Source: Limosilactobacillus balticus (GTDB taxonomy: Bacteria; Bacillota; Bacilli; Lactobacillales; Lactobacillaceae). Taken from it: a DNA stretch of 64,000 nucleotides. The stretch spans positions 29,931 to 93,930 of the forward strand of contig NZ_JACIVH010000041.1 of the NCBI RefSeq assembly GCF_014145615.1. Direction: 5' to 3'. The notes beneath the pieces were generated by a model. The model was not told the origin of the DNA and searched no databases. It saw only the letters and a program-made list of their open reading frames with translations. A program made the position numbers and the translations under genes. This document shows, piece by piece, positions 53,472-61,582 of the stretch (position 1 is the stretch's first letter; each line of letters begins with the position of its first letter).

Positions 53472-53588
53472 ATGAAGTGTCCATGTCATAACTTATCAAA
53501 GAACCAAAAGATTGTTTTATTAACGCTTGTCGCAGGAGCCTTAATTTGGTCAATGTACTTGCTATATAAGCTGGCAAAGAAGAACTAA
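53472..53588 (+). CDS. Tiny single-span membrane protein 1
   Basis: A 38-residue gene, ATG 53472 to TAA 53586, with AAAGGGG about nine bases upstream. The peptide starts with a Cys pair (MKCPCHNLSKNQK), has one span (IVLLTLVAGALIWSMYLLY) and a basic end KLAKKN. It has its own promoter with a cre-like site and its own terminator. It resembles the two tiny proteins that follow, especially the third (LLAGAIALPIYLVKKA). Function unknown; small hydrophobic peptides of this kind include toxins and membrane-complex regulators. Confidence 0.65.
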   Translation: MKCPCHNLSKNQKIVLLTLVAGALIWSMYLLYKLAKKN

Positions 53589-53597
53589 TTTTTATCC

Positions 53598-53630
53598 GAA
53601 GAATCACTTGCGGGTGGTTCTTTTTCTTTT
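53598..53630 (+). terminator. Terminator of tiny gene 1
   Basis: GAAGAATCAC / GTGGTTCTTTTTC forms a short stem with a 6-base loop and a T run. It is nearly the same as the hairpin after tiny gene 3. Confidence 0.8.
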
Positions 53631-53706
53631 CATGATTTAATTTAGAGATTAATTTATGTATGAACAAGCTTGCTAATGTTGGCTTAAAAAGAAATAAGGT
53701 GAACTT

Positions 53707-53817
53707 ATGAAACATATTTGGAAACTTAACCTATTTCAAAAGATAATTGTTTGGTTATTTATAATTGCTTTAATTACCTGGCCCATATATTTTTACGTAA
53801 AGGCAAAATGGGGCTAA
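53707..53817 (+). CDS. Tiny single-span membrane protein 2
   Basis: A 36-residue gene, ATG 53707 to TAA 53815, with AAATAAGGTG ending six to seven bases upstream. The peptide (MKHIWKLNLFQKIIVWLFII then ALITWPIYFYVKAKWG) has one span and basic ends. The centre ALITWPIYFYVKAK aligns with protein 1 (ALIWSMYLLYKLAK) and protein 3 (AIALPIYLVKKA). No promoter or terminator of its own was clear; it may be read with gene 3. Function unknown. Confidence 0.55.
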   Translation: MKHIWKLNLFQKIIVWLFIIALITWPIYFYVKAKWG

Positions 53818-53866
53818 AATAAGAGTGTAGGTAGTGATAGGTTTTTGAACAAAGGAGTAGATTCTT

Positions 53867-53992
53867 ATGAAGAAAAATAAAACTGAAAACAAAACTACAC
53901 AACCTAAGAAGCATTCAAAGAAGAAGTTTACTATTTTAGCCCTTTTAGCTGGCGCTATTGCTTTACCAATTTATTTAGTAAAGAAAGCGTAA
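53867..53992 (+). CDS. Tiny single-span membrane protein 3
   Basis: A 41-residue gene, ATG 53867 to TAA 53990, with the strong site AAAGGAG about nine bases upstream. A long hydrophilic, Lys-rich start (MKKNKTENKTTQPKKHSKKK) leads to one span (FTILALLAGAIALPIYLV) and a basic end KKA. It is followed by a terminator almost identical to that of tiny gene 1, which suggests duplication of a small-gene cassette. Function unknown. Confidence 0.65.
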   Translation: MKKNKTENKTTQPKKHSKKKFTILALLAGAIALPIYLVKKA

Positions 53993-54009
53993 AATTATAA
54001 CTTATATTG

Positions 54010-54041
54010 AAAAGGATCACGATTAGGTGGTCCTTTTATTA
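54010..54041 (+). terminator. Terminator of tiny gene 3
   Basis: AAAAGGATCAC / GTGGTCCTTTT (G-U pair) with a 6-base loop. It shares ATCAC-N6-GTGGT with the terminator at 53598. Confidence 0.85.
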
Positions 54042-54089
54042 TGTCTTTTTAAATTTTATTGATCGACATTAAACGAAATAATGTTCATT

Positions 54090-54098
54090 TGTTATAAT
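54090..54098 (+). promoter_or_regulatory. Extended -10 promoter of the nucleoside hydrolase gene
   Basis: TGTTATAAT is an extended -10 (TG, one base, TATAAT), 51 bases before the start codon. No good -35 box is present, as is common for extended -10 promoters. Confidence 0.6.
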
Positions 54099-54148
54099 TA
54101 ATGTAACCGCTATACTAACAATTCACAAAGAAAGGATGCCGATAACAA

Positions 54149-55090
54149 ATGACCAAAAAGATAATTCTTGACTGTGATCCCGGACATGATGATGCATTAG
54201 CGTTAACGATGGCCGTTGCATCACCGAAGATTGATGTCCTTGCCGTAACAACTTCTGCTGGTAATCAAACACCGGACAAAACTTTAAATAATACGATGCG
54301 GATGTTAACTTTACTCCATCGTGAAGATATTCCAGTTGCTCAGGGAAATCAAACTCCGCTGGTCGTGCCGCTTGAAACTGCACCGGAAGTTCATGGTGAG
54401 ACGGGTTTAGCTGGTGCGGACCTTCCTGATCCAGATTTCAAAGTTCAACCAATTCCGGCCATTGAATTGATTGCTAAAACCCTTCGTGACAGTGACGAGA
54501 AAGTTACCCTAGTTGTCACCGGTCCAATGACAAATGCGGCCTTATTCTTGCGGGGTTATCCCGATTTGGCAAAAGAAAAGATTAATCAGATTGTCTTCAT
54601 GGGTGGAGCAATGGGACTTGGGAATTGGCGACCATCAGTCGAATTTAATATTTTTGTTGATCCAGAAGCGGCTAAAATTGTAATGAACTTTGGCCTGCCT
54701 CTGGTAATGGCACCGTTGAACGTGACCCATAAAGCTCAGATTATGAAGGATGAGATTAATCAAATTGGGCAAATCGACAATCCAGTTGCCCAGGCTTTCC
54801 ATGGTCTCTTGAACTTCTTTGAACAGTACCATGAAAATCCAAAATGGGGTTTTAAAGGTGCGCCCCTCCATGACCCATGTACGATTGCTTGGCTGATTGA
54901 TCCTACTATGTTCGGTACTGACAAAATGAATGTGGATGTTGAAACTCAGGGCGATCTTACACGGGGAGAGACGGTTTGTGACTACTATCAATTAACTGGC
55001 AAGCCCCAAAATACTGAAGTCCTCCTTGATATTAATCGTGAGAAATTCATCCAATTGATCATGGACACCCTGCAAAGCTTTTCAGATTAG
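54149..55090 (+). CDS. Ribonucleoside hydrolase (IUNH family)
   Basis: Cleaves the N-glycosidic bond of nucleosides to base and ribose, in salvage. The 313 residues begin KKIILDCDPGHDDALALTMA with the calcium-binding DxDxxxDD cluster, and contain VHGETGLAGADLPD, LVVTGPMTNAALFLRGYPDL, VFMGGAMGLGNWRPSVEFNI and HDPCTIAWLIDP with the catalytic-type His and last Asp. Whether it prefers pyrimidines or purines (RihA/B/C) cannot be told. AAAGGATG precedes the ATG. It is a single-gene unit ending in a bidirectional terminator. Confidence 0.95.
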   Translation: MTKKIILDCDPGHDDALALTMAVASPKIDVLAVTTSAGNQTPDKTLNNTMRMLTLLHREDIPVAQGNQTPLVVPLETAPEVHGETGLAGADLPDPDFKVQPIPAIELIAKTLRDSDEKVTLVVTGPMTNAALFLRGYPDLAKEKINQIVFMGGAMGLGNWRPSVEFNIFVDPEAAKIVMNFGLPLVMAPLNVTHKAQIMKDEINQIGQIDNPVAQAFHGLLNFFEQYHENPKWGFKGAPLHDPCTIAWLIDPTMFGTDKMNVDVETQGDLTRGETVCDYYQLTGKPQNTEVLLDINREKFIQLIMDTLQSFSD

Positions 55091-55103
55091 TCATTTAAAT
55101 TAA

Positions 55104-55146
55104 AAATAGCCTCCATTCTTAGGAAATCCTTGAATGGAGGCTATTT
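55104..55146. terminator. Bidirectional terminator
   Basis: AAATAGCCTCCATTC and GAATGGAGGCTATTT form a perfect 15-bp stem with a 13-base loop, between the nucleoside hydrolase gene and the convergent channel gene. Confidence 0.9.
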
Positions 55147-55147
55147 A

Positions 55148-55873
55148 CTAACGGTTATTTTTCTGAATCAAACGCTTAATTTCGTCTAACTCAGCCTTTA
55201 GCTGACGATTTTCATGTTGAATTTTGACTAACTGGGCGGAAATTTTCCGTTCGTCTTTTTTGGCAAAAAACTCAGTAATTGTACTGGTGAGCATCCCAAT
55301 AAAACCGATTCCCAGGAGCATCAGGACAATCGCAGCTGCCCGTCCAATTCCGGTCTTAGGAATCACATCCCCGTAACCAATCGTAGTCGCGGTTGTAATT
55401 GCCCACCACAGAGCTGTTTCGTAAGAGACTTTCTCCGAAATACAAAACATTGCAGCAGCTACCATTATGACGGCAATCGTAATGTATAAGTAGTAAAGCA
55501 GCTCATTTCGTTCAAAGAAGACGCCAAGGCGACCAGTAAAACCGACTAAACGCATGATTCGCATGAGTTTAAGCAACTGAAATGTTCTGCCAATTTGACC
55601 AATTCGGAAGAGAAAGAACAGGCTGCTGGCAGGAATGATTGAGAGAAGGTCAAAGATGTTATCCTTAACAAATTCGCGTTTATCTGGTGAAATAATCAGC
55701 CGGATAACATAATCGGAAAAGAAGACTAGCCATATACCATTATCAATCATATTGTAAGGATAGGTATCAATATTGATCCGCTTGGCATAATATGCGATCA
55801 ACATCCCAATCGAGATAACGGCTAAAATAGCCATAATAATTTGATAGACAATATAGGTAAACTTCTTATGCAC
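55148..55873 (-). CDS. Voltage-gated-type potassium channel
   Basis: A 241-residue membrane protein with the six-span plan of Kv-like channels. The selectivity filter TIGYGD is at 164-169 within TTATTIGYGDVIPKTG. An S4-like segment has spaced arginines (R90, R96, R105, R108) ahead of the pore module. The cytosolic C terminus is a coiled coil (KIQHENRQLKAELDEIKRLI), suitable for tetramer assembly. No RCK domain is seen. The initiating ATG has GGGCAGGAGAAAA upstream. Likely role is control of membrane potential; gating is inferred only. Confidence 0.9.
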   Translation of the reverse strand: MHKKFTYIVYQIIMAILAVISIGMLIAYYAKRINIDTYPYNMIDNGIWLVFFSDYVIRLIISPDKREFVKDNIFDLLSIIPASSLFFLFRIGQIGRTFQLLKLMRIMRLVGFTGRLGVFFERNELLYYLYITIAVIMVAAAMFCISEKVSYETALWWAITTATTIGYGDVIPKTGIGRAAAIVLMLLGIGFIGMLTSTITEFFAKKDERKISAQLVKIQHENRQLKAELDEIKRLIQKNNR

Positions 55874-55946
55874 GATTTTTTCTCCTGCCCATAGATTTAA
55901 TTTTATCTTAATCGTCTCTTAAAAGGGATGCAAGAATTATTCCGCT

Positions 55947-58835
55947 TTACTTGCGCTTTCGTTCCCATCCGATCGTAATAATTCCAGCAATAATGGTCCA
56001 ACCAAGGCCAATTAAACTGAGTAATGCACCTAATTTGATTCCCGGTAACTCGTAGTTAAAGGTAACATGGTGAGTTCCAGTAGGTAGGTATACCCCTAAG
56101 AAGGCTTGGTTTGTTCGTAAAGTAGTTGCCTTTTTACCATTAACTTTTACTGACCAGCCCGTAGAATAAGGAATCGAAGAGGTAAGGACGCCAGGACGAG
56201 TGGTTTTAATTGTTCCCTGAACTTGGTTACGTTTAAATTTAATATCCTCTAGGCGGTGGCGTTGCAATGTTTTAACTTCACGATAGTAGTTATTATCTAG
56301 CTTCTCTGCGACTACCCGGTATTTGAGCTCATAAGTTCCCAGTTTTGAAGGCTGGAAGGTGAGTGAAGTTGGTAGTTTGCCGTCATAATAACCAATATTA
56401 AGTGTTGAATTAGTAACGTGCTTAAACAAGGAAAGGGTACTTTGTCGTGCTTGTTCAATCGTGGCGGTTCCAAACTTACTGCCTATATTAAGCTTAAAAC
56501 TAATATCGGGAGAACCATTTAAAACGTGGTAGCGCCAATAGCGATAGTGGGTATAGCGCTGATTAATAACATTTCCGGGATTAAGGACAGTTTCCTTGAG
56601 ATGTGCTTGTTCGTAGGCAATCTGTTCTTTCATGGAGAAAGGAGTGTACTTAATCTTAGAGAATTCAATATGCAACTCGCTCCCCTTTAGTTTTTGCTGC
56701 ATTTTTTTACTTTGCAATTCTGGTAATTGCAATTGATAAGTTTCTTCACTATCGGTATAGGTCAATTTAGCCGGGTTAACCTTATTCAAGCGATTCGAAA
56801 CTAACTCGCTTTTAAGGGGATAGACATGCGTCTTGAGCTTAGCGGCCTTCATTCCTCGGAGCTTTGCTTGCTTATCAACTAGAACTCCACTAGCTAAAAC
56901 GCGTTCTTTTTCAGTTGGCGAGAGTGATTGATAATCTTTTTTGCTAATGTAGTTATCTTGCCAGTAAAGTAATGGGAAGGCATAATTCGTTTTATACCGC
57001 ATCGTTTGCGTAGGCACAAACTCATCCTTACTTTGTGGATTGCTTGGTTGCCCCTCATCATAATTGATGACTGGATCCGTTGCTTTATCTAAAAAGTAAC
57101 CAGCGGGAATCTTTGTCGCGTTATCACCATTGCTTTGAACAAAGAGATATTTGACGCCAAAGAAATTATTCATAATTGTCCGATCATCAGCTTGCCGAAT
57201 GGGGATGTTAGCCTGGTATTGGTTATTTTGCAGACTTGTATTAAATTGTCCCAAATATTTATTTTGCAGTGAATAGTAAGAATCAATGTTATGCAATCCG
57301 GAAGTAAGGTCATTATCAAGGTTGGGACCATCGATAATTTTGTTTTGACTAATTGTTGAAACGCGGTAAAAAGAATTGTTTTTCAAATCCTGATTAAGTT
57401 TACCGTAACGGTTATTAGTAATTGCCTGATACTCTCCCTGACTCAACATATTACTAGAGAAATCACCATTATAGGGGAAAGCGGCGTAAATTGCGTTTAC
57501 CCCGGCATTAAGCATTGTGATCGCTAGTAACCACCGGTAAGGATGCGCTAATTTGTTTAAGTGAATCAACCAAATGGCCATTAGGGAGCCGATTAAGAAA
57601 ATAACCGGCATAAAAATATCATTTTCATTATCAAAAAAGAAGGTCGCAATCAAGACAATGAGGTAGATCCCTGTTGCCCAACTCAGAATCACCATTGTCT
57701 TTTGATTAATTGTCGGAATGTTTTCTGCCAAAATACAGACAGCCATCGCCAATGGAAGGTAAATCAAGAGAGTCCACCGGTTAGACGCTGACATCATTCC
57801 GTTGAAGAAAGCGCCGACTGCTGGAATTAGCAACATGATTAGTGCAAGACCAAGGCTGATCGTTAGCAACGGATACTTTCGTGGTCGGGAATAAATGTAA
57901 ACAAGGGCGATAAACCCAATTGAAACGATCCCTAGAGCAGACCAGAACATGAAATACCATTGACCACCATTAATCAGTGACTTAGGCAAAAAGAGATAGT
58001 AATAAAGAGGATAGGTTTTTAGACCATTAGCAAATAATGATCCAGTCCGGGTTGAATTTGTGACAGCGATAATTTCTGGGACGAGCAAGACCGCCGATAA
58101 GAGGACACTAGTAATTGTCGCAAAGGCAAGTTTAAGAAAAGTTTTCCCATAATTAAGCGTGCGGCGATAATGCGTGCCTACGCGGAGAACAAGATAGAGA
58201 AATGAACCAATTCCTAAAACATAAGCAAGGTAATAGTTGCTTACTAGCATCCATGTAAAGGCACCAGCAAGCGGCCAGGGTGACCCCTCTTGTAATATCC
58301 GTTCAATCTGCACCACGAGTAAAGGAAAGATGATAAATGGCGTAGTAAAGAACGGCTGGGCAATACAGGCATAGAGCAAAAACGAATTGACAAGATAGGT
58401 TGTTGCTCCCATCAAAATGACGCTATTGCGAAACTTAAAGTGTTGCGCGAAGTAAACAAAGGCGAGGCCAACACAATACATCCGGATAACATTAATTACC
58501 TGGTAAGCGAGGGTAATCTTTGCCGCGGGAAAAAGTAGTGCAAGGTAAGAAAAAACGTCCCCAATCGTATAGTAAGAATATACTTGAAAGGTATCGCTAC
58601 CTAGCCCCATTTGCCACGACCAGAAGTTTAGGCGGGGATGGTGGAAGAAGGTAATCAGTGCTTCCCGATACTTTGCTAGTAAGGGTAAATGCTGGTTGAG
58701 AGCATCTTTGCTGAGGATAAAAGTATGACCAGTAATTAAGTATGTCCCGAAAATACATAAAGCTAAAAAGATGAATAAAATCGTATATTCACCGTATAGT
58801 CTTTTTACCGGTCGTTTTTTAAATGAGAAATCCAT
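55947..58835 (-). CDS. YfhO family membrane protein (GT-C-like glycosyltransferase)
   Basis: A 962-residue integral membrane protein. The first half has about a dozen spans, starting LYGEYTILFIFLALCIFGTY, with the catalytic-type loop LNQHLPLLAKYREALITFFH and WQMGLGSDTFQVYSYYTIGD. A large external domain rich in beta structure follows, with a last span near the C terminus (LGALLSLIGLGWTIIAGIIT). YfhO proteins are linked to glycosylation of lipoteichoic acid in Bacillus; here the acceptor is unknown. I chose ATG at 58835, with CAAGGAGGAA just upstream; seven more upstream codons are open but precede that site. Confidence 0.88.
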   Translation of the reverse strand: MDFSFKKRPVKRLYGEYTILFIFLALCIFGTYLITGHTFILSKDALNQHLPLLAKYREALITFFHHPRLNFWSWQMGLGSDTFQVYSYYTIGDVFSYLALLFPAAKITLAYQVINVIRMYCVGLAFVYFAQHFKFRNSVILMGATTYLVNSFLLYACIAQPFFTTPFIIFPLLVVQIERILQEGSPWPLAGAFTWMLVSNYYLAYVLGIGSFLYLVLRVGTHYRRTLNYGKTFLKLAFATITSVLLSAVLLVPEIIAVTNSTRTGSLFANGLKTYPLYYYLFLPKSLINGGQWYFMFWSALGIVSIGFIALVYIYSRPRKYPLLTISLGLALIMLLIPAVGAFFNGMMSASNRWTLLIYLPLAMAVCILAENIPTINQKTMVILSWATGIYLIVLIATFFFDNENDIFMPVIFLIGSLMAIWLIHLNKLAHPYRWLLAITMLNAGVNAIYAAFPYNGDFSSNMLSQGEYQAITNNRYGKLNQDLKNNSFYRVSTISQNKIIDGPNLDNDLTSGLHNIDSYYSLQNKYLGQFNTSLQNNQYQANIPIRQADDRTIMNNFFGVKYLFVQSNGDNATKIPAGYFLDKATDPVINYDEGQPSNPQSKDEFVPTQTMRYKTNYAFPLLYWQDNYISKKDYQSLSPTEKERVLASGVLVDKQAKLRGMKAAKLKTHVYPLKSELVSNRLNKVNPAKLTYTDSEETYQLQLPELQSKKMQQKLKGSELHIEFSKIKYTPFSMKEQIAYEQAHLKETVLNPGNVINQRYTHYRYWRYHVLNGSPDISFKLNIGSKFGTATIEQARQSTLSLFKHVTNSTLNIGYYDGKLPTSLTFQPSKLGTYELKYRVVAEKLDNNYYREVKTLQRHRLEDIKFKRNQVQGTIKTTRPGVLTSSIPYSTGWSVKVNGKKATTLRTNQAFLGVYLPTGTHHVTFNYELPGIKLGALLSLIGLGWTIIAGIITIGWERKRK

Positions 58836-58904
58836 AATTCCTCCTTGGATTAACAATCATTTTTTAGGATATCTCTAATATTTTAACAAAAAAATATTAA
58901 GAGT

Positions 58905-58934
58905 GACGTTCTTAATTTTAGCGGACATTCTTAA
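58905..58934. repeat. Tandem 11-bp repeat upstream of the MFS gene
   Basis: GACGTTCTTAA (58905-58915) and GACATTCTTAA (58924-58934) are 19 bases apart, with an additional TTAAGA at 58897 forming a palindrome with the first copy. It could be an operator for the divergent YfhO or the MFS gene. Confidence 0.35.
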
Positions 58935-59003
58935 AATTTGGGTGGTAAGTTCTGAAATGATCAATTACAATAAAAAAGATCTTTATATTAAAGGAGTAAT
59001 TTT

Positions 59004-60188
59004 ATGGAAACTATAGGTAACTCTACAACCGTAAAGAGATGGGGATCTTTTCTACTGTTGTATTTAGGATATATGGTTTTGTTTGCTGACCGAACAGTGA
59101 TGAATATTTCCCTTGCTTATATCGGTAAAGACTTTCATGTGGGGGCGGCAGCATTAGGTGCAACCGCTAGTGCTTTCTTTTTAGGTTATACCTTAATGCA
59201 AATACCTGGAGGATACTTAACTGATAAGTTTGGCAGTAAACTGATGGTGGTAATTTCCCTGTTTGCTTGGTCGTTAATGACGATGGTGACTGGCTGGGCC
59301 TGGTCTCTTGCTGCCTTGATTGCGATTCGTTTTCTATTTGGGATTGCAGAAGGACCATATCCAGCAGCGGCTTTAAAACGAATTTCTGAAAATTATGATA
59401 AGAATGAGAAATCACAGGCAACTTCTGCCTTAATTTCATCGAATTATGCCGGCGCAGCAGTAGCACCATTAATAATTGTGCCAATTATTGCTAGTAGTGG
59501 TTGGCGAAATGCCTTTGTTTGGCTTGGGGTTGGTGGGTTTATTATTTTGCTCGCCTATTACCTGGTAGAACGGCCAATTAATAATAGTCAAGAAAAGGGG
59601 CAGGCTCGTCCCAAAATTGAATGGAAAAAGATTGACCACCGTGTCTGGGCCTTTGTGGTAATTGGGCTTGCACTGAATATCATTACTAAGGGGCTTGAGA
59701 CTTGGATGCCAGTTTATTTCTTACAAGAACAGGGGATAAACTTGAAGAACTTGGCTTGGTTAGTACCATTGCCAGTTATTTCTGGAGGTATTGCAGCATT
59801 TATTTCTGGCTTTGTGATGGTGCACTTGTTTAAGAAGCATGAACGGTGGATGATTAGCATTGCTTCGTTCCTGACTTTGATTTTTATGTTTGGTCTCTTC
59901 AAGTCCACCTCATTAGTAGGCGTTGTGATCTTTGATGTCCTGATCTATTTTGTCAAATCATTGGCATTTACCGGCATTTTTAGTTTCATTGCACAGATTT
60001 TATCGGAAAAAACTTATGGGTCATCAATCGGGATTGTTAACTTTGGTGGACAACTCGGCGGTTTTGTTGGTCCGCTCTTAATTGGGTGGATTGTCCAAGC
60101 AGCTGGCTCATATTCGGCCGCTTTCTTTGGTCTTGTTATTAGTGCATTAGTTGCAGTGATTGCATGTTTGTTTATTAGAAAAGCGTAA
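59004..60188 (+). CDS. MFS transporter, ACS-like family
   Basis: A 394-residue major facilitator with about 12 spans. The A-motif loop appears as GGYLTDKFGSKLMVVISL after span 2, and the opening LLYLGYMVLFADRTVMNISL and GIAEGPYPAAALKRISENYD are typical of the anion:cation symporter (ACS) family, which carries sugar acids and other carboxylates. The substrate is unknown; a sugar acid would fit with the gluconate locus, but the two are 13 kb apart. AAAGGAG precedes the ATG by about eight bases. It is followed by a bidirectional terminator. Confidence 0.88.
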   Translation: METIGNSTTVKRWGSFLLLYLGYMVLFADRTVMNISLAYIGKDFHVGAAALGATASAFFLGYTLMQIPGGYLTDKFGSKLMVVISLFAWSLMTMVTGWAWSLAALIAIRFLFGIAEGPYPAAALKRISENYDKNEKSQATSALISSNYAGAAVAPLIIVPIIASSGWRNAFVWLGVGGFIILLAYYLVERPINNSQEKGQARPKIEWKKIDHRVWAFVVIGLALNIITKGLETWMPVYFLQEQGINLKNLAWLVPLPVISGGIAAFISGFVMVHLFKKHERWMISIASFLTLIFMFGLFKSTSLVGVVIFDVLIYFVKSLAFTGIFSFIAQILSEKTYGSSIGIVNFGGQLGGFVGPLLIGWIVQAAGSYSAAFFGLVISALVAVIACLFIRKA

Positions 60189-60189
60189 A

Positions 60190-60239
60190 AAAGAAGGTGC
60201 TAGGAGAAAATAAAAGTTTTCTCTCAGCACCTTCTTTTT
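60190..60239. terminator. Bidirectional terminator
   Basis: AAGAAGGTGCTAGGAGAAAA pairs with TTTTCTCTCAGCACCTTCTT (one mismatch and one G-U pair) around a short loop. It lies between the MFS gene and the convergent sigma-factor gene. Confidence 0.9.
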
Positions 60240-60252
60240 ACTTTGTAAGTCC

Positions 60253-60828
60253 TTACTTCATTAATACTTTTAATAGTTTGCCGTGGCAACGATGTAAGGC
60301 ACTTTGGACGCTCCGTTTAGAGCAATCAAGGGTACCAGCAATCTCAGCTATCGAATAACCAGTATGGAGATAAACTAGTACTTCTCGTTCAAATTTAGAA
60401 CAGTGGCAAAGTAAACGGTCAAGACTCTGCCGGCAATAAATAATGTCATCAGGGGAATGATGTAAAAAGTCAGTAAGTGTTTCAGCAAAATCATCGCGTA
60501 ATGCGTAAAGACAGCCCGCTGGAATTCGTTTATGGGCCTGAGTTTGTCGTTGAATATCACGAATCCGGTTAGTTAAGCACTCTTTGAAAAAGCAGCTAAA
60601 CATGCGAGGTCCCTGATTATTATATAAACGAATAACTTCTAGCATTACAACTCGGGCTTCCTGTTCCCAGTCCGCCAGTTCAAGGTCGCTAATGTTATAT
60701 CGTTGCCACAGTCGGCGAACGAGTGGCCAATAGCGGCGAAATAACTCTTCGAAGTCTTTATTACTTCCGCGACGGGTATTGTTAATCAACTTAAGGTACT
60801 TTTCTTCATCTTCTTCATTGAAGCGCAT
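60253..60828 (-). CDS. Sigma-70 family factor, SigH/ComX-like
   Basis: A 191-residue RNA polymerase sigma factor. Region 2 is seen around FEELFRRYWPLVRRLWQRYN and LADWEQEARVVMLEVIRLYN, which binds the core enzyme and the -10; region 4 has the helix-turn-helix GYSIAEIAGTLDCSKRSVQS for the -35. No region 1 or 3 is present, as in ECF/SigH-type factors. In lactobacilli such orphan factors resemble competence sigma ComX/SigH; dprA is also in this window. No anti-sigma gene is adjacent. AAAGGAG lies about twelve bases before the ATG. Confidence 0.85.
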   Translation of the reverse strand: MRFNEEDEEKYLKLINNTRRGSNKDFEELFRRYWPLVRRLWQRYNISDLELADWEQEARVVMLEVIRLYNNQGPRMFSCFFKECLTNRIRDIQRQTQAHKRIPAGCLYALRDDFAETLTDFLHHSPDDIIYCRQSLDRLLCHCSKFEREVLVYLHTGYSIAEIAGTLDCSKRSVQSALHRCHGKLLKVLMK

Positions 60829-61175
60829 ATCAAAAATGCTCTCCTTTAAAACTATAATTTACGCGACATGCTTCCCATCATAGTGTTTGTCCTATTTATT
60901 TTCCTTCTCCCCAAATAGGTAAACTGACGACCTAAAAGAAGGGATTCATTCCTTAATTCAGGCAAGATAAAACGGTTTAATTTTATCACGCAGTTCGCCT
61001 CGCGTTGGTATTAATTTATCAAATGTCTCATTTTAGAACAATAACGAGATTTGTATAATTAGAACGATTAATCGAACGTTAAGGCGAGAAAGAATAGTAA
61101 TAAAGGCGCATAACCAGTTTTTATAGTTCCGAATAATTTTATTTTCAAATACTAATTAAAGAAATGATCAGAAAA
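60829..61175. other. Intergenic region without a recognisable gene
   Basis: This 347-base stretch has no credible reading frame and no clear terminator. TATAAT at 61054-61059 resembles a -10 box without a good -35 box. A short palindrome CGATTAATCG occurs at 61065-61074. Nothing further can be supported. Confidence 0.5.
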
Positions 61176-61550
61176 TTAAGGATGGGGCTGGTTGATTAGG
61201 GTAACTATACTGGTACTAGTACATTGATCATTACAATGGATATCGACTTGCCAAGTTTGGATTCGGCGACCACATTTAATCGGAGTTGCAATCGCCTTTA
61301 ATTTACCATTTGATACCGCAATGAGGTGCTCTGTGGTAATATTAACTCCGAGAGCTATTTGATCTTGTTGACGATCAGCTAACCATTGATTGGCACCTAA
61401 GGAAGCTGCGGTTTCAGCGAGCACCGCATTTATTCCGCCGTGAACGATTCCATAAGGTTGCTTGATTTTATCACTTACTTTAACGGTGATAACACACTTG
61501 TTGGCTGTGACTGATTGAGTTTGAATATCTAAATTTTCTAATAGGTTCAT
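61176..61550 (-). CDS. Hotdog-fold thioesterase (PaaI/MenI-like)
   Basis: A 124-residue hotdog-fold acyl-CoA thioesterase. The core [20 protein letters not shown] carries the HGG signature and the catalytic-type Glu, followed by [20 protein letters not shown]. Divergent placement beside menB and menE suggests it releases DHNA from DHNA-CoA (MenI role), but sequence alone cannot tell it from other PaaI-type enzymes. I chose ATG at 61550, ten bases after GAGGT; upstream in-frame codons would run into the menB ribosome-binding region. Only 32 bases separate the two start codons. Confidence 0.8.
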   Translation of the reverse strand: MNLLENLDIQTQSVTANKCVITVKVSDKIKQPYGIVHGGINAVLAETAASLGANQWLADRQQDQIALGVNITTEHLIAVSNGKLKAIATPIKCGRRIQTWQVDIHCNDQCTSTSIVTLINQPHP

Positions 61551-61582
61551 TATTATTGACCTCACAAAGGAGTAGAGTAGTT

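Noticed and set aside
53440..53715. Minus-strand frame across the tiny membrane-protein genes
   Set aside because: It is antisense to gene 1 and its terminator; the plus-strand genes have ribosome binding sites, promoter and terminator.
61065..61085. Possible second LexA box (CGATTAATCGAACGTT)
   Set aside because: The GAAC and GTT halves do not have the four-base spacing or orientation of a LexA site.
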